Shown one piece after another: positions 12,662-19,442 of a stretch of DNA of 21,319 nt. Made by a program: the position numbers and the translations under genes. This stretch comes from a virus, in the IMG/VR virus record IMGVR_UViG_3300026184_000080, positions 1 through 21,319 of that record; one strand, given 5' to 3'. The number at the start of each line of letters is the position of its first letter. The first letter of the stretch is position 1. The notes below the pieces were generated by a model. The model worked only from the letters and a program-made list of their open reading frames with translations. It searched no databases and had not been told where the DNA came from.

Positions 12662-13450
12662 AAACAATCTGACATTGCGATTATCGGGTACGGGGTCGTC
12701 GGCCGACACATGGGGGAGCTGTTCCCGGAGGCGAGGATCGTTGACCCGTTCTACGCTGGGAAGCGAGATGGGCTGCCGTTTGACTGGGAGGGAGAGAACG
12801 AGTATTCCGTGGCGTTCGTTTGCGTGCCTACAGATAGGTTGCCAGACGGGAGCGCTGATATCTCCCTCGTTGCGGAAGCGATCATAAGGAATCACGCAGA
12901 CATATTCGTTATCAAGAGCGCGATACCTCCGGGGACGGCGGCCAGGGTTGAAGCCGAGACGGGCAAGTGGCTGGTCGTGTCTCCGGAGTTTGTCGGCGCG
13001 ACTCCTCACTCCAAGGGGGCCGATGAGGGCTTCGTGATACTCGGAGGAGATCGTTTGGCAACGGATATGGTGGCGGAGCTCTACAAGGAGCGGAAGAGCG
13101 GGGACTTCAGAATCGTGAAAACCGACGCCTTGACTGCCGAGCTGGTGAAGTACGCCGAGAACGCGTTCTATGCTACGAAGGTCACCTTCTTTGCGGAGTT
13201 CTATCGGTACGCGGAAGCGCTCGGAGTAGACATCGACGAGTTCCGGGAGCTCCTGCTCCTCGACGGGAGGATCGGAAGAAGCCACACGTTCACCTACCGA
13301 GCCCATCCCTATTACGCGAGCCACTGCCTCGACAAGGACCTGCCGGCGATAGTGGTTGCGGCAAGGAAAGCTGGAAGCCCGATGCCTCTACTGGAAGAGG
13401 TGGTCGAGCAGAACCAGATACAGCGCGGGAAAGCGGAGGGTCAGGGATGA
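12659..13450 (+). CDS. Short UDP-glucose/GDP-mannose dehydrogenase-family protein
   Basis: This 263-residue protein has the first two domains of the family. The NAD-binding G-Y-G-V-V-G is at 10-15 and FVCVPT at 53-58; KSAIPPGT (86-93) and SPEF (108-111) follow. A-E-L-V-K-Y-A-E-N-A-F (160-170) has the conserved Lys and Asn. SHCLDKD (221-227) holds C223 in the place of the catalytic Cys of the GxCLPKD motif. The usual C-terminal UDP-binding domain is absent (family length is about 390-450). Full-length enzymes oxidise UDP-glucose to UDP-glucuronate in two NAD-dependent steps. The preserved Cys, Lys and Asn suggest a working but minimal enzyme. The next gene is a glycosyltransferase with an overlapping start, so it may supply its donor. 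Confidence 0.8.
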   Translation: MKQSDIAIIGYGVVGRHMGELFPEARIVDPFYAGKRDGLPFDWEGENEYSVAFVCVPTDRLPDGSADISLVAEAIIRNHADIFVIKSAIPPGTAARVEAETGKWLVVSPEFVGATPHSKGADEGFVILGGDRLATDMVAELYKERKSGDFRIVKTDALTAELVKYAENAFYATKVTFFAEFYRYAEALGVDIDEFRELLLLDGRIGRSHTFTYRAHPYYASHCLDKDLPAIVVAARKAGSPMPLLEEVVEQNQIQRGKAEGQG

Positions 13451-14178
13451 GGGTCGAGACGTTCGCGTTTAACTACCCGTCGCAGCTGAAGAGGCTCGAC
13501 TACCACCGGCTGATAGAGGTATTCGAGTACTCGCTCCACCACCACGTGCCCGATGCTGATATCCGGGCCAGGATAATCGAACCGCCGGATCATCGGGGAG
13601 CGGTCAAGATCCCCTTCCTTTCCAATACGTACAAGCTCGCGTTCTGGGTTGCTGCGGTCGAAGAAGCGTACCTCGATGGTGAAAACCTGATCCTTTCGGA
13701 CTCGGATATGCTCTGCACCGGGAACCCGGAGCCAGTGTTCGAGAGGGAGTTCGATATCGCGTACACCGTCCGGGACGACCATACGAACATCCCGCTGAAC
13801 GGCGGGGTTGTCTATGTGAAGCCCACGGAAGCGGCAAGGAGGTTCATGCAGGAGTGGCTGAAGATCGACGAACGGATGTACGAAGATTGGAATTTCCACC
13901 AGCCGTGGAGGATCAAGTACGCGGGGCAGAACCAGGCCAGCTTCGGGTATCTGCTGGAGAACCCGGTCGAGGGGGTGACGCTGCTGGAGCTCCCGACCCG
14001 GATCTATAATGCGGTCAATACGGACTGGCACCGGATAGGCTCGGACACGGTATTCATTCACATCAAGAGCCAGTTGAGGAAAGCCGTGCTGCGCGGAGAA
14101 CCGCCAACGGGGACGATGCGGCCGGCGATGCTGAAGTGGTACGAAGAGCGAGACCGGGTGGAAGGAGCCGTGCGATGA
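13447..14178 (+). CDS. GT-A fold glycosyltransferase
   Basis: The start overlaps the dehydrogenase stop (ATGA). The 243-residue product contains a K-L-A-F-W-V-A-A-V-E-E-A strand-helix, then LILSDSDMLC, whose DSD (85-87) is a DxD-type metal and nucleotide-sugar site. PLNGGVVYVKP (116-126) follows, a segment typical of GT-A transferases of the GT8 and related sorts, and then an R-R-F-M-Q-E-W helix. Near the end, VFIHIKSQ supplies a His in the place where these enzymes bind the donor. No membrane anchor is present, so it acts in the cytoplasm. The acceptor cannot be told from sequence: DNA base, capsid or tail protein, or host surface glycan. Pairing with a UDP-sugar dehydrogenase points to a uronic-acid donor. 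Confidence 0.75.
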   Translation: MRVETFAFNYPSQLKRLDYHRLIEVFEYSLHHHVPDADIRARIIEPPDHRGAVKIPFLSNTYKLAFWVAAVEEAYLDGENLILSDSDMLCTGNPEPVFEREFDIAYTVRDDHTNIPLNGGVVYVKPTEAARRFMQEWLKIDERMYEDWNFHQPWRIKYAGQNQASFGYLLENPVEGVTLLELPTRIYNAVNTDWHRIGSDTVFIHIKSQLRKAVLRGEPPTGTMRPAMLKWYEERDRVEGAVR

Positions 14179-14429
14179 GCAAGGAAGCGTTCAAGAGAAG
14201 CTGGGACCGCCTGTCTGGGCAGATGGATGAGACCGAAGAGCTGTGCGTCGAGGCGGCCGAGAAGCAGGACCGTGGGGAAGAGCTGACGGAAACGGAGCGA
14301 AGAAGGCTGGAAGCGTGGGACCGGGTTGGCAGAGAGAGGTGGAGAAAGACACCGAGGCTGCTGGCAAAGATTAGGAAGGCTGCGAAGATTGCGGCGCGGA
14401 ATGAAAGGAGGATGCGAGGGAATGGATAA
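14175..14429 (+). CDS. Small charged helical protein
   Basis: ATG 14175 overlaps the glycosyltransferase stop, and the TAA at the end overlaps the next start. The 84-residue product is almost wholly helical by composition. Its first part is acidic and has heptad-like spacing (W-D-R-L-S-G-Q-M-D-E-T-E-E-L), and its C-terminus is strongly basic (LAKIRKAAKIAARNERRMR). A coiled coil and nucleic-acid or partner binding are possible. I recognise no family. Being locked between two enzymes suggests it belongs to the cassette. Confidence 0.6.
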   Translation: MSKEAFKRSWDRLSGQMDETEELCVEAAEKQDRGEELTETERRRLEAWDRVGRERWRKTPRLLAKIRKAAKIAARNERRMRGNG

Positions 14430-15393
14430 ACAGGGTGGAGCTCGGAGACCGAAAACCTTCAGTTCCGATGCAATACGGCGAAATGAGGCGGGGCAGACGC
14501 TTCGGAACTGCTCACCCCACCGGACCATCTGCGAGGTGCTGAGGGAGATCAACGACATGCACCAGGGAGACACGCAGGTGGATCTGGACACCCGGGCGAA
14601 GGTGCGGGAAGCCGTGGACATGGCGAAGCGTATGGATCGAAAGCTGAAGGAGTACAACAAGGAGTACGATGCTGGGTGGTGGGAAGCGAACCCAGACTAC
14701 GAGGCGGATCTTGAGCGTAGGCTGGCGACGGACTACATAGCGATGGACGATGCGGAGATCTCGGACGTTGTCCGGGCTATCCCCTCGATGGGTGGCCGGG
14801 AGATAGGGCGATACCTCCGGGAGTGGGCAGCTGGGGTCCCTGACCATCGGGAGATTGTGGAGCTCGGCGTCTGGCTCGGGGCGGGCACGGCGCAAATGGC
14901 TCTCGGTGTGAAACGGTCGGGAGCGGATGTAATCGTTCACGGGTATGATAGGTTCAGGGCGGGTACGAGCGAAGTGATGAAGGCTCGCAACCAGGGGATC
15001 GAGCTGGAGCACGGGCAGAACACGGAACCTGTGGTCGTTGGGCTGCTGGAATCGGCCGGCGTGATAGATTGCGTCGGGTTGACTATCGGTGAGATCGGAG
15101 ACAGGAAATACCAGGGGTGGCCGATAGGGATGTACGTCGATGATGCGTGCAAGAGAGAGGAGCAATTCCTCCGGGCTCTCCGGCTATTCGGCCCGTACTG
15201 GGTGCCCGAGGAGACGATTGTCGTGCTCATGGATTTCTGGTACTTCGAGCGCAAGCCTGGAGTCAAGGGGCTACGGTTCCAGTATGAATGGATGCAGCAG
15301 CACGCGAGCAGCTTTGATGTGCTCTACGAGAGATTGCCTGGGGTGTCGGCAGCCGCATTTCGGTATGTTGACGGGAAGCCGTGGGAGGAGTAG
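14422..15393 (+). CDS. SAM-dependent methyltransferase with an extra N-terminal helical region
   Basis: The chosen ATG 14422 overlaps the preceding TAA; a longer frame upstream lies inside that gene. Of 323 residues, about 1-115 are a charged helical region (…T-L-R-N-C-S-P-H-R-T-I-C-E-V-L-R-E-I-N-D-M…) of a sort that also occurs as a stand-alone small phage protein. From about 125 a class I methyltransferase domain begins: IVELGVWLGAG is the SAM-binding motif I, and V-H-G-Y-D-R-F ends strand 2 with the acidic residue. M-Y-V-D-D-A-C and V-V-L-M-D-F-W-Y follow. The fold resembles sugar O-methyltransferases of the TylF/Methyltransf_24 type. The substrate is inferred from its neighbours. Confidence 0.65.
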   Translation: MDKQGGARRPKTFSSDAIRRNEAGQTLRNCSPHRTICEVLREINDMHQGDTQVDLDTRAKVREAVDMAKRMDRKLKEYNKEYDAGWWEANPDYEADLERRLATDYIAMDDAEISDVVRAIPSMGGREIGRYLREWAAGVPDHREIVELGVWLGAGTAQMALGVKRSGADVIVHGYDRFRAGTSEVMKARNQGIELEHGQNTEPVVVGLLESAGVIDCVGLTIGEIGDRKYQGWPIGMYVDDACKREEQFLRALRLFGPYWVPEETIVVLMDFWYFERKPGVKGLRFQYEWMQQHASSFDVLYERLPGVSAAAFRYVDGKPWEE

Positions 15394-15399
15394 CGAGGC

Positions 15400-15606
15400 G
15401 TGGGAAAGAACGAGCCGTCGATGTGCAGAGGGAAGATTGGATACGACTCTCCGAGTCGGGCGTGTAAAGCCCGAGATAGGATGAACAAGAGAGGGAGCAA
15501 CAAGGGGGCGATTGACGTATACCGATGCTCGGTCTGTGGGAAGTGGCACCTGGGGCGTAGGCCGCCGGGAATCAAGAAATCAGAGAAGAAGGAGAATGCG
15601 ATATGA
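15400..15606 (+). CDS. Small zinc-knuckle protein
   Basis: GTG 15400 lies nine bases after GGAGGAG, the best-placed start; ATG 15421 is an alternative. The 68-residue product is very basic, with a Cys near the start (MCRGK) and a C-terminal Y-R-C-S-V-C-G-K-W-H-L-G-R segment. This YxCxxCxxWHL pattern is common in tiny phage proteins and may bind zinc with the His and an earlier Cys. It overlaps the second methyltransferase start by four bases. Function unknown; nucleic-acid binding is plausible from its charge. Confidence 0.65.
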   Translation: MGKNEPSMCRGKIGYDSPSRACKARDRMNKRGSNKGAIDVYRCSVCGKWHLGRRPPGIKKSEKKENAI

Positions 15607-16286
15607 AACGGAGAAGGTGGGATGCGATCCTTTCGAGAGTGCCGAATCAGCAGAAGATAGTCGGAGTAGAGGTGGGCGTCTGGGACGGGAAGCTATCGAA
15701 CCGGCTCTTGTCGGCCCGGCAGGAGCTGACGCTCTACATGGTGGACCCCTGGAAGGCAGCGGAGGAAGGATCATCCTTCGCAGAGAGTGGAGCGCAGATG
15801 GCAGAGTACTCGCAGGAGCGGTTCGACCTGTCGAAGGACCGGGCGAAAGAGGTGGCGATGCGTTATGGCCGGCGAGCTCGGATTGTCGAGGCTGATTCGG
15901 TGGAAGCTGCCGGCGAGATCCAGGGTAGGAAGGTGTCTCCAGATTTCGTGTTCATTGACGGGGACCATAGCTACGAAGGGGTGAAGCGGGATCTCGAAGC
16001 GTGGGCTCCGCTGATCGGTAGCGATGCCCTGTTCATAGGCGGCCACGACTACGAGAACAACCACGGAGAGGTGAAGCGGGCGGTCGATGAGTACTTCGGA
16101 GAGGATGCGGTCGAGGTGGATGACGACCATACCTGGTTTGTGAAAGCCGAGAATGTCAGGAAGCGCCGAAAGGCTGCCGTCCAGCGGAAGATGAGCCGAA
16201 AGAGCAGCAAGGAGAGCCAGGAGGATCCAAGGGTGCATGAACGGCCGGAGCCCACCACGGAACCTCCGGAGTCGAGAGAAGAATAG
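15603..16286 (+). CDS. SAM-dependent methyltransferase (Methyltransf_24-like)
   Basis: ATG 15603 overlaps the stop of the zinc-knuckle gene and follows AGAAGGAG. The 227-residue product has a well-formed class I domain: VGVEVGVWDGKLS (motif I), L-Y-M-V-D-P-W (acidic end of strand 2), then DFVFIDGDHSYEGVKRDLEAW. This last is the signature of Methyltransf_24 enzymes, which often methylate sugars or small molecules with a metal held by Asp and His. A GGHDY segment follows, where the family usually has D-D-Y. The last 45 residues are a basic then Pro/Glu-rich disordered tail. Motif I is nearly the same (E-x-G-V-W-x-G) as in the other methyltransferase of this cassette, so the two may be diverged copies. 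Confidence 0.8.
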   Translation: MKRRRWDAILSRVPNQQKIVGVEVGVWDGKLSNRLLSARQELTLYMVDPWKAAEEGSSFAESGAQMAEYSQERFDLSKDRAKEVAMRYGRRARIVEADSVEAAGEIQGRKVSPDFVFIDGDHSYEGVKRDLEAWAPLIGSDALFIGGHDYENNHGEVKRAVDEYFGEDAVEVDDDHTWFVKAENVRKRRKAAVQRKMSRKSSKESQEDPRVHERPEPTTEPPESREE

Positions 16287-16290
16287 CGAA

Positions 16291-17286
16291 ATGACGAACG
16301 CGGAGTTCCATCGGCTTTCTATCCAGGCGAGAAACAGCCTCCCGGATCTCACCAGGCGGATCATGAAGAAGATCAAGAAGGTGTACGAGGAGGCTGCTCG
16401 GAACGTTGCGGAGCAGGTGGCGCTCGCGGATCTCGCGTCTACGTTCGGGGGGCAATCGGAGCTCACAACGGCGAGTCGGGTATCGGTCTACCGGCAGCTC
16501 GAACAGGAAGCGGCGAAGGTGGCTGCGGCGATTGAGGAGAACGGGAAAATAGGGCTCCAAATGGCCGTGGAAAAGATAGGGACTGCTAACGATACGTTTA
16601 TGGCTCAGGCGTTCAATGACGCGGGCATAGCGACGATCTCCCGAGCGGTTATCGCGCAGATAGTGAGCGGGGTGAACACGAAGGTCGTAGAGTCGGTCGT
16701 CAACCGGGTGTGGAGTGACGGGTACAACTTCTCGAAGCGGTGCTGGCTGGCAGGGCAGAGGTTCCAGGATGATATCAAGAATATCCTCTCTACCGGGCTT
16801 GCTGAGGGGAGAGACGTGTTCGATATCGCAAAAGACATCAACATCTATTCCCGTGACGGGAAGGTGAAGCTCTTCCAGCGATGGGATAAGCTGAAGAGAG
16901 GGTCGAAGGAATTTGCGAAACGGGTTCCGAAAAATGTAGATTGGCGGGCGTTGCGGCTGGTACGGACCGAGCTCTACATTTCCCTTCGGGATGCAGGCGT
17001 TCAGTACGGGCTGGCGAACCCGGCGTGTACCCAGGAATGGGACTGGATACGGCAGAGCTCGACTGACTGGGGGTGCTCGTGCCCGGACTATGCGAAGGGA
17101 TCTCCGTACAAGCTGGAGGATCTGCCGTCTACTCCGCACGCGAATTGTCTATGCGCGGTAGTGCCGAGGATGATTCCTCGGGAGCAGTTCCAGGAGCAGC
17201 TGAAATCCTGGGCACGCGGAGAGAGCCAGCCGGGGATTCAGAAGTGGTTCGAGGACTACTACCTCCCAAGCGAGCGGGCCGCATGA
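16291..17286 (+). CDS. MuF-type minor head protein
   Basis: I choose ATG 16291, just after the previous stop; an in-frame ATG at 16237 would overlap the methyltransferase tail. The 331-residue protein is helical in its first 210 residues. It ends in a Mu gpF-like domain: R-L-V-R-T-E (222-227), A-G-V-Q-Y-G, W-D-W, G-C-S-C-P-D-Y (261-267) and P-H-A-N-C-L-C (282-288), the Cys/His pattern that closes the domain and may bind zinc. MuF proteins sit in the prohead near the portal and are needed for head assembly or DNA ejection. Position before protease, scaffold and capsid is canonical apart from the inserted cassette upstream. Confidence 0.85.
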   Translation: MTNAEFHRLSIQARNSLPDLTRRIMKKIKKVYEEAARNVAEQVALADLASTFGGQSELTTASRVSVYRQLEQEAAKVAAAIEENGKIGLQMAVEKIGTANDTFMAQAFNDAGIATISRAVIAQIVSGVNTKVVESVVNRVWSDGYNFSKRCWLAGQRFQDDIKNILSTGLAEGRDVFDIAKDINIYSRDGKVKLFQRWDKLKRGSKEFAKRVPKNVDWRALRLVRTELYISLRDAGVQYGLANPACTQEWDWIRQSSTDWGCSCPDYAKGSPYKLEDLPSTPHANCLCAVVPRMIPREQFQEQLKSWARGESQPGIQKWFEDYYLPSERAA

Positions 17287-17489
17287 GTGGGTTGACGGAA
17301 CGGCAAACGGAGGTGCTGGAGTTCATCCGGGCTTTCTCGGAGGGGAACGGCTACGCCCCCTCGGTGCGGGAGCTCTCGATCCAATTCGAGATCAGTCTAA
17401 ATGCTGTGCAGTGCCACCTGGAAGCCCTGGAGAAAAAGGGAGCTATTCACCGAACGAACGGCGTAGCCCGGTCGATTGTGGTGCAGTAA
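17283..17489 (+). CDS. LexA-type DNA-binding domain, no peptidase
   Basis: ATG 17283 overlaps the MuF stop. The 68-residue product is a complete LexA N-terminal winged helix: L-T-E-R-Q-T-E-V-L-E-F-I-R, then G-Y-A-P-S-V-R-E-L, and a recognition helix I-S-L-N-A-V-Q-C-H-L-E-A-L-E-K-K-G. S38, N40 and A41 match the Ser, Asn and Ala that E. coli LexA uses to read CTGT; its two following Glu are replaced by Q43 and C44. The dimerising, self-cleaving peptidase half is missing, so RecA cannot inactivate it by the usual route. An SOS-box-like site and a promoter lie directly downstream, so it probably controls the capsid genes or competes with host LexA there. Confidence 0.82.
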   Translation: MSGLTERQTEVLEFIRAFSEGNGYAPSVRELSIQFEISLNAVQCHLEALEKKGAIHRTNGVARSIVVQ

Positions 17490-17490
17490 C

Positions 17491-17510
17491 TACTGTACAA
17501 CCGTACAACA
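17491..17510. promoter_or_regulatory. SOS-box-like operator
   Basis: TACTGTACAACCGTACAACA matches the E. coli LexA box consensus at 13 of 20 positions. The key half-sites read CTGT-N8-ACAA, one mismatch from CTGT-N8-ACAG. It starts two bases after the LexA-like gene and ends against the -35 at 17511. It also reads as GTACAAC repeated with an 8-bp period. Confidence 0.6.
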
Positions 17511-17540
17511 TTGACGGCGCTGCGACCGGGGGTGGATAAT
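17511..17540 (+). promoter_or_regulatory. Promoter for the protease-scaffold-capsid unit
   Basis: TTGACG (17511-17516) and GATAAT (17535-17540) each match consensus at five of six bases, with an 18-bp spacer. Transcription should begin about 17547, only a few bases before ATG 17550, which would make the mRNA leaderless or nearly so. The operator abuts the -35. Confidence 0.6.
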
Positions 17541-17549
17541 TGACCTACG

Positions 17550-19004
17550 ATGGTCCAGAATAAAGCCAGTTCCGATAAGATCTTCAATTTCCGGTACATC
17601 CACAATCGAGATGCTGCTCTCCCTGTAGGAGAGGTGCCGACCCTGGTCCCGAACACCGTGATGAATGAGCTCACGGCTGGGGATAGCGCACCCTACTTCC
17701 GGGTAGAGTCGATTGCGTTTCCAGCGGAAGGCGACAATCCCTTCGGCTCGAAACCCGCGATCTACAATCAGCAGTTTTTCCAGTCAGTTCTCGACTACCT
17801 CAAAAATAAGCCCATGCCGGGTAGCAAGCGCGGCCACGAGTACAAGAGCAGGCCGGCGAGTGACTTCTACACCGTGGGCGGAAAGATCGTTGAGAATGGG
17901 GACGGAACCGGAACGGTTAACCTGAAAATCTATATCCCTCCGACCGGAGACGAAACCAGTAATGCGGGCTTCGTCCGGGATAACAAGGCGGGGATTGTCG
18001 AGTTCAGCATCGAGGCCTATGCGGAGTTTACTGTCAACGGGGATACCGGAGACGTAACCGTGATCTCGGTGAAAGGGAACCCGCGTAATGATGCGGTGCC
18101 CGAAGGCGCGATGGCCCAGACGGTGAACGCAGCGAACCGGGACGATGAGGACCTGGTATTGAATGCGGCCGGCGACAAGCTGCTGGCTGCATCTGTGCGG
18201 AAGGCTCGCGGGCTGATAAATGCGGGGAAGTATGACGCGAAGGCGTCTTGGTCGAAGAAATCCGCGTTGCGGAAGATCCTCGGTGCGAACGGGGATGATT
18301 ACACGAACCTGAAGGCGTGGTCACTCGTGGAGCACACTGGTGCTCCGGAGAACACCCAGGGGAGATACGGCTACCAGTACGGAGACGGGACGTTAGTGTA
18401 TCGGTCTGCGTTGCAGAACATTGCATCGAGGGCTTCTGCACAGAACCTCCCGGACGTGAGCAAGGCCGCATCTGACTTGGTTGATCTCATCCACGAGAAG
18501 AGTAACGCCAAGAACGAAAGGAGTCTGGTTGTGGAAAAAGACGAAGTCATGGAGTTTTTGACCGTCAACTCTGCAATTCCTATCGAGGATATTGCGAAGG
18601 TCATGCGGCAGGACGGAAAGATCGTCACCCCTGAGCACCTGGAGGCAGTGAAAACTGTGAACGGGCTCAAGGAGCTGGGGATCAAAGATCCTGTCACGGA
18701 GGTCCGGGAAATGCAAAAGCAGATCGCCGACTCCGAGAAGGATCGCGTTGCGAATCGGCTCAATGCCGAGTTCGGGACCGAGAAGGATGCGACCGGGAAG
18801 GAGAACCCGCTCCGGATCTATGCCGGGCAGATGATCACCAACTCGGCGGATCTCGATAAGCAGATCGAGACTTTCCGGGAGAACCCGATTGCGAAGAAGC
18901 TGGCAGCGGAGCGTGCGGACTTCTCGCGCAACTCCCTGAAGGTTGTCGAAAACGGCGGCGGTGAGCGTCAGGAAGAGGGCGCGCCGGTTGTGGCCGAATA
19001 CTAA
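17550..19004 (+). CDS. Prohead protease fused to scaffold
   Basis: Of 484 residues, about 45-190 look like a prohead maturation protease: Y-F-R-V-E-S-I-A-F near the start, G-H-E-Y-K-S-R-P (H96), and V-E-F-S-I-E-A-Y (S153) as the likely His and Ser of the catalytic site. A domain at about 220-315 (SWSK…LVEHTGAPENTQGRYGYQY…VYRSALQNIASRA) resembles the W-S…peT…Y-x-Y-P…R-A-A-Q region found attached to many phage proteases. The rest, rich in Lys and Glu, is coiled-coil-like scaffold. The scaffold fills the prohead and is then degraded by the protease. ATG 17550 has no close Shine-Dalgarno and lies a few bases from the predicted transcript start; ATG 17661 is a possible alternative. Confidence 0.75.
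   Translation: MVQNKASSDKIFNFRYIHNRDAALPVGEVPTLVPNTVMNELTAGDSAPYFRVESIAFPAEGDNPFGSKPAIYNQQFFQSVLDYLKNKPMPGSKRGHEYKSRPASDFYTVGGKIVENGDGTGTVNLKIYIPPTGDETSNAGFVRDNKAGIVEFSIEAYAEFTVNGDTGDVTVISVKGNPRNDAVPEGAMAQTVNAANRDDEDLVLNAAGDKLLAASVRKARGLINAGKYDAKASWSKKSALRKILGANGDDYTNLKAWSLVEHTGAPENTQGRYGYQYGDGTLVYRSALQNIASRASAQNLPDVSKAASDLVDLIHEKSNAKNERSLVVEKDEVMEFLTVNSAIPIEDIAKVMRQDGKIVTPEHLEAVKTVNGLKELGIKDPVTEVREMQKQIADSEKDRVANRLNAEFGTEKDATGKENPLRIYAGQMITNSADLDKQIETFRENPIAKKLAAERADFSRNSLKVVENGGGERQEEGAPVVAEY
18531..19004 (+). CDS. Nested in-frame scaffold protein
   Basis: Inside the protease gene a perfect AAAGGAG (18517-18523) stands seven bases before an in-frame GTG at 18531 (residue 328). Starting there would give a 157-residue protein that is the whole scaffold part, V-E-K-D-E-V-M-E-F-L onward, with charged helices typical of scaffolds. 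Nested scaffolds made from an internal start in the protease gene are known, for example lambda Nu3 in gene C. It would allow more scaffold than protease. The evidence is the ribosome binding site and its position exactly at the domain border. Confidence 0.6.
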   Translation: MEKDEVMEFLTVNSAIPIEDIAKVMRQDGKIVTPEHLEAVKTVNGLKELGIKDPVTEVREMQKQIADSEKDRVANRLNAEFGTEKDATGKENPLRIYAGQMITNSADLDKQIETFRENPIAKKLAAERADFSRNSLKVVENGGGERQEEGAPVVAEY

Positions 19005-19018
19005 GGGAGGGCTGAAAG

Positions 19019-19423
19019 ATGGCAGCGCTTAACAGTGTCTACATAGAGAAGCCGAACGGCCCGTCGATTCGGGCAGCGAACAGCACCGGGGCGATTCTCT
19101 ACGAGAATGAGTTCACGGTACTCGGTGCGGGGACCAAGGGAATCCCTGCGGTAGCGAACGAGCAAATCGGGATTGCCGCAATTGGTGGGTTCGACGTCGA
19201 GCCGTATAAGCTGGTTCAGGCCAGCGATCTGACGGCCGGCGAGAACACGTTCGGAACGGTCAACCAGCCGGTGTATTTCAACCCGGCGACGGGTGCGTTC
19301 TCGGACACCGCGACGGTCGGGTATTACCTGGTTGGAATCCTCGCAGAGGCGAAGAGCTCGGCGGGAGTAATCAAGTTTTTCGTTCTCCCCGTGGCGGATG
19401 AGATCGAGAGCGACGAGACGTAA
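19019..19423 (+). CDS. Capsid decoration protein, DUF2190-like
   Basis: ATG 19019 follows AGGGAGGGC at suitable spacing. The 134-residue product is β-rich and rich in Gly and Ala, with a run of short strands: E-F-T-V-L-G, I-G-I-A-A-I-G-G-F-D-V, Q-P-V-Y-F-N-P-A-T-G, Y-Y-L-V-G-I-L-A and I-K-F-F-V-L-P. This is the pattern of DUF2190 and lambda D-like head proteins that bind the outside of the expanded shell and stabilise it. Its position between scaffold and major capsid gene is the usual place. The acidic tail is not part of the fold. Confidence 0.72.
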   Translation: MAALNSVYIEKPNGPSIRAANSTGAILYENEFTVLGAGTKGIPAVANEQIGIAAIGGFDVEPYKLVQASDLTAGENTFGTVNQPVYFNPATGAFSDTATVGYYLVGILAEAKSSAGVIKFFVLPVADEIESDET

Positions 19424-19442
19424 GGGAGGTTGAGAGAGAGTT

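Noticed and set aside
17073-17282. N-terminal extension of the LexA-like protein upstream of 17283
   Set aside because: The extension lies wholly inside the MuF gene in another frame, and the LexA fold begins exactly at ATG 17283.
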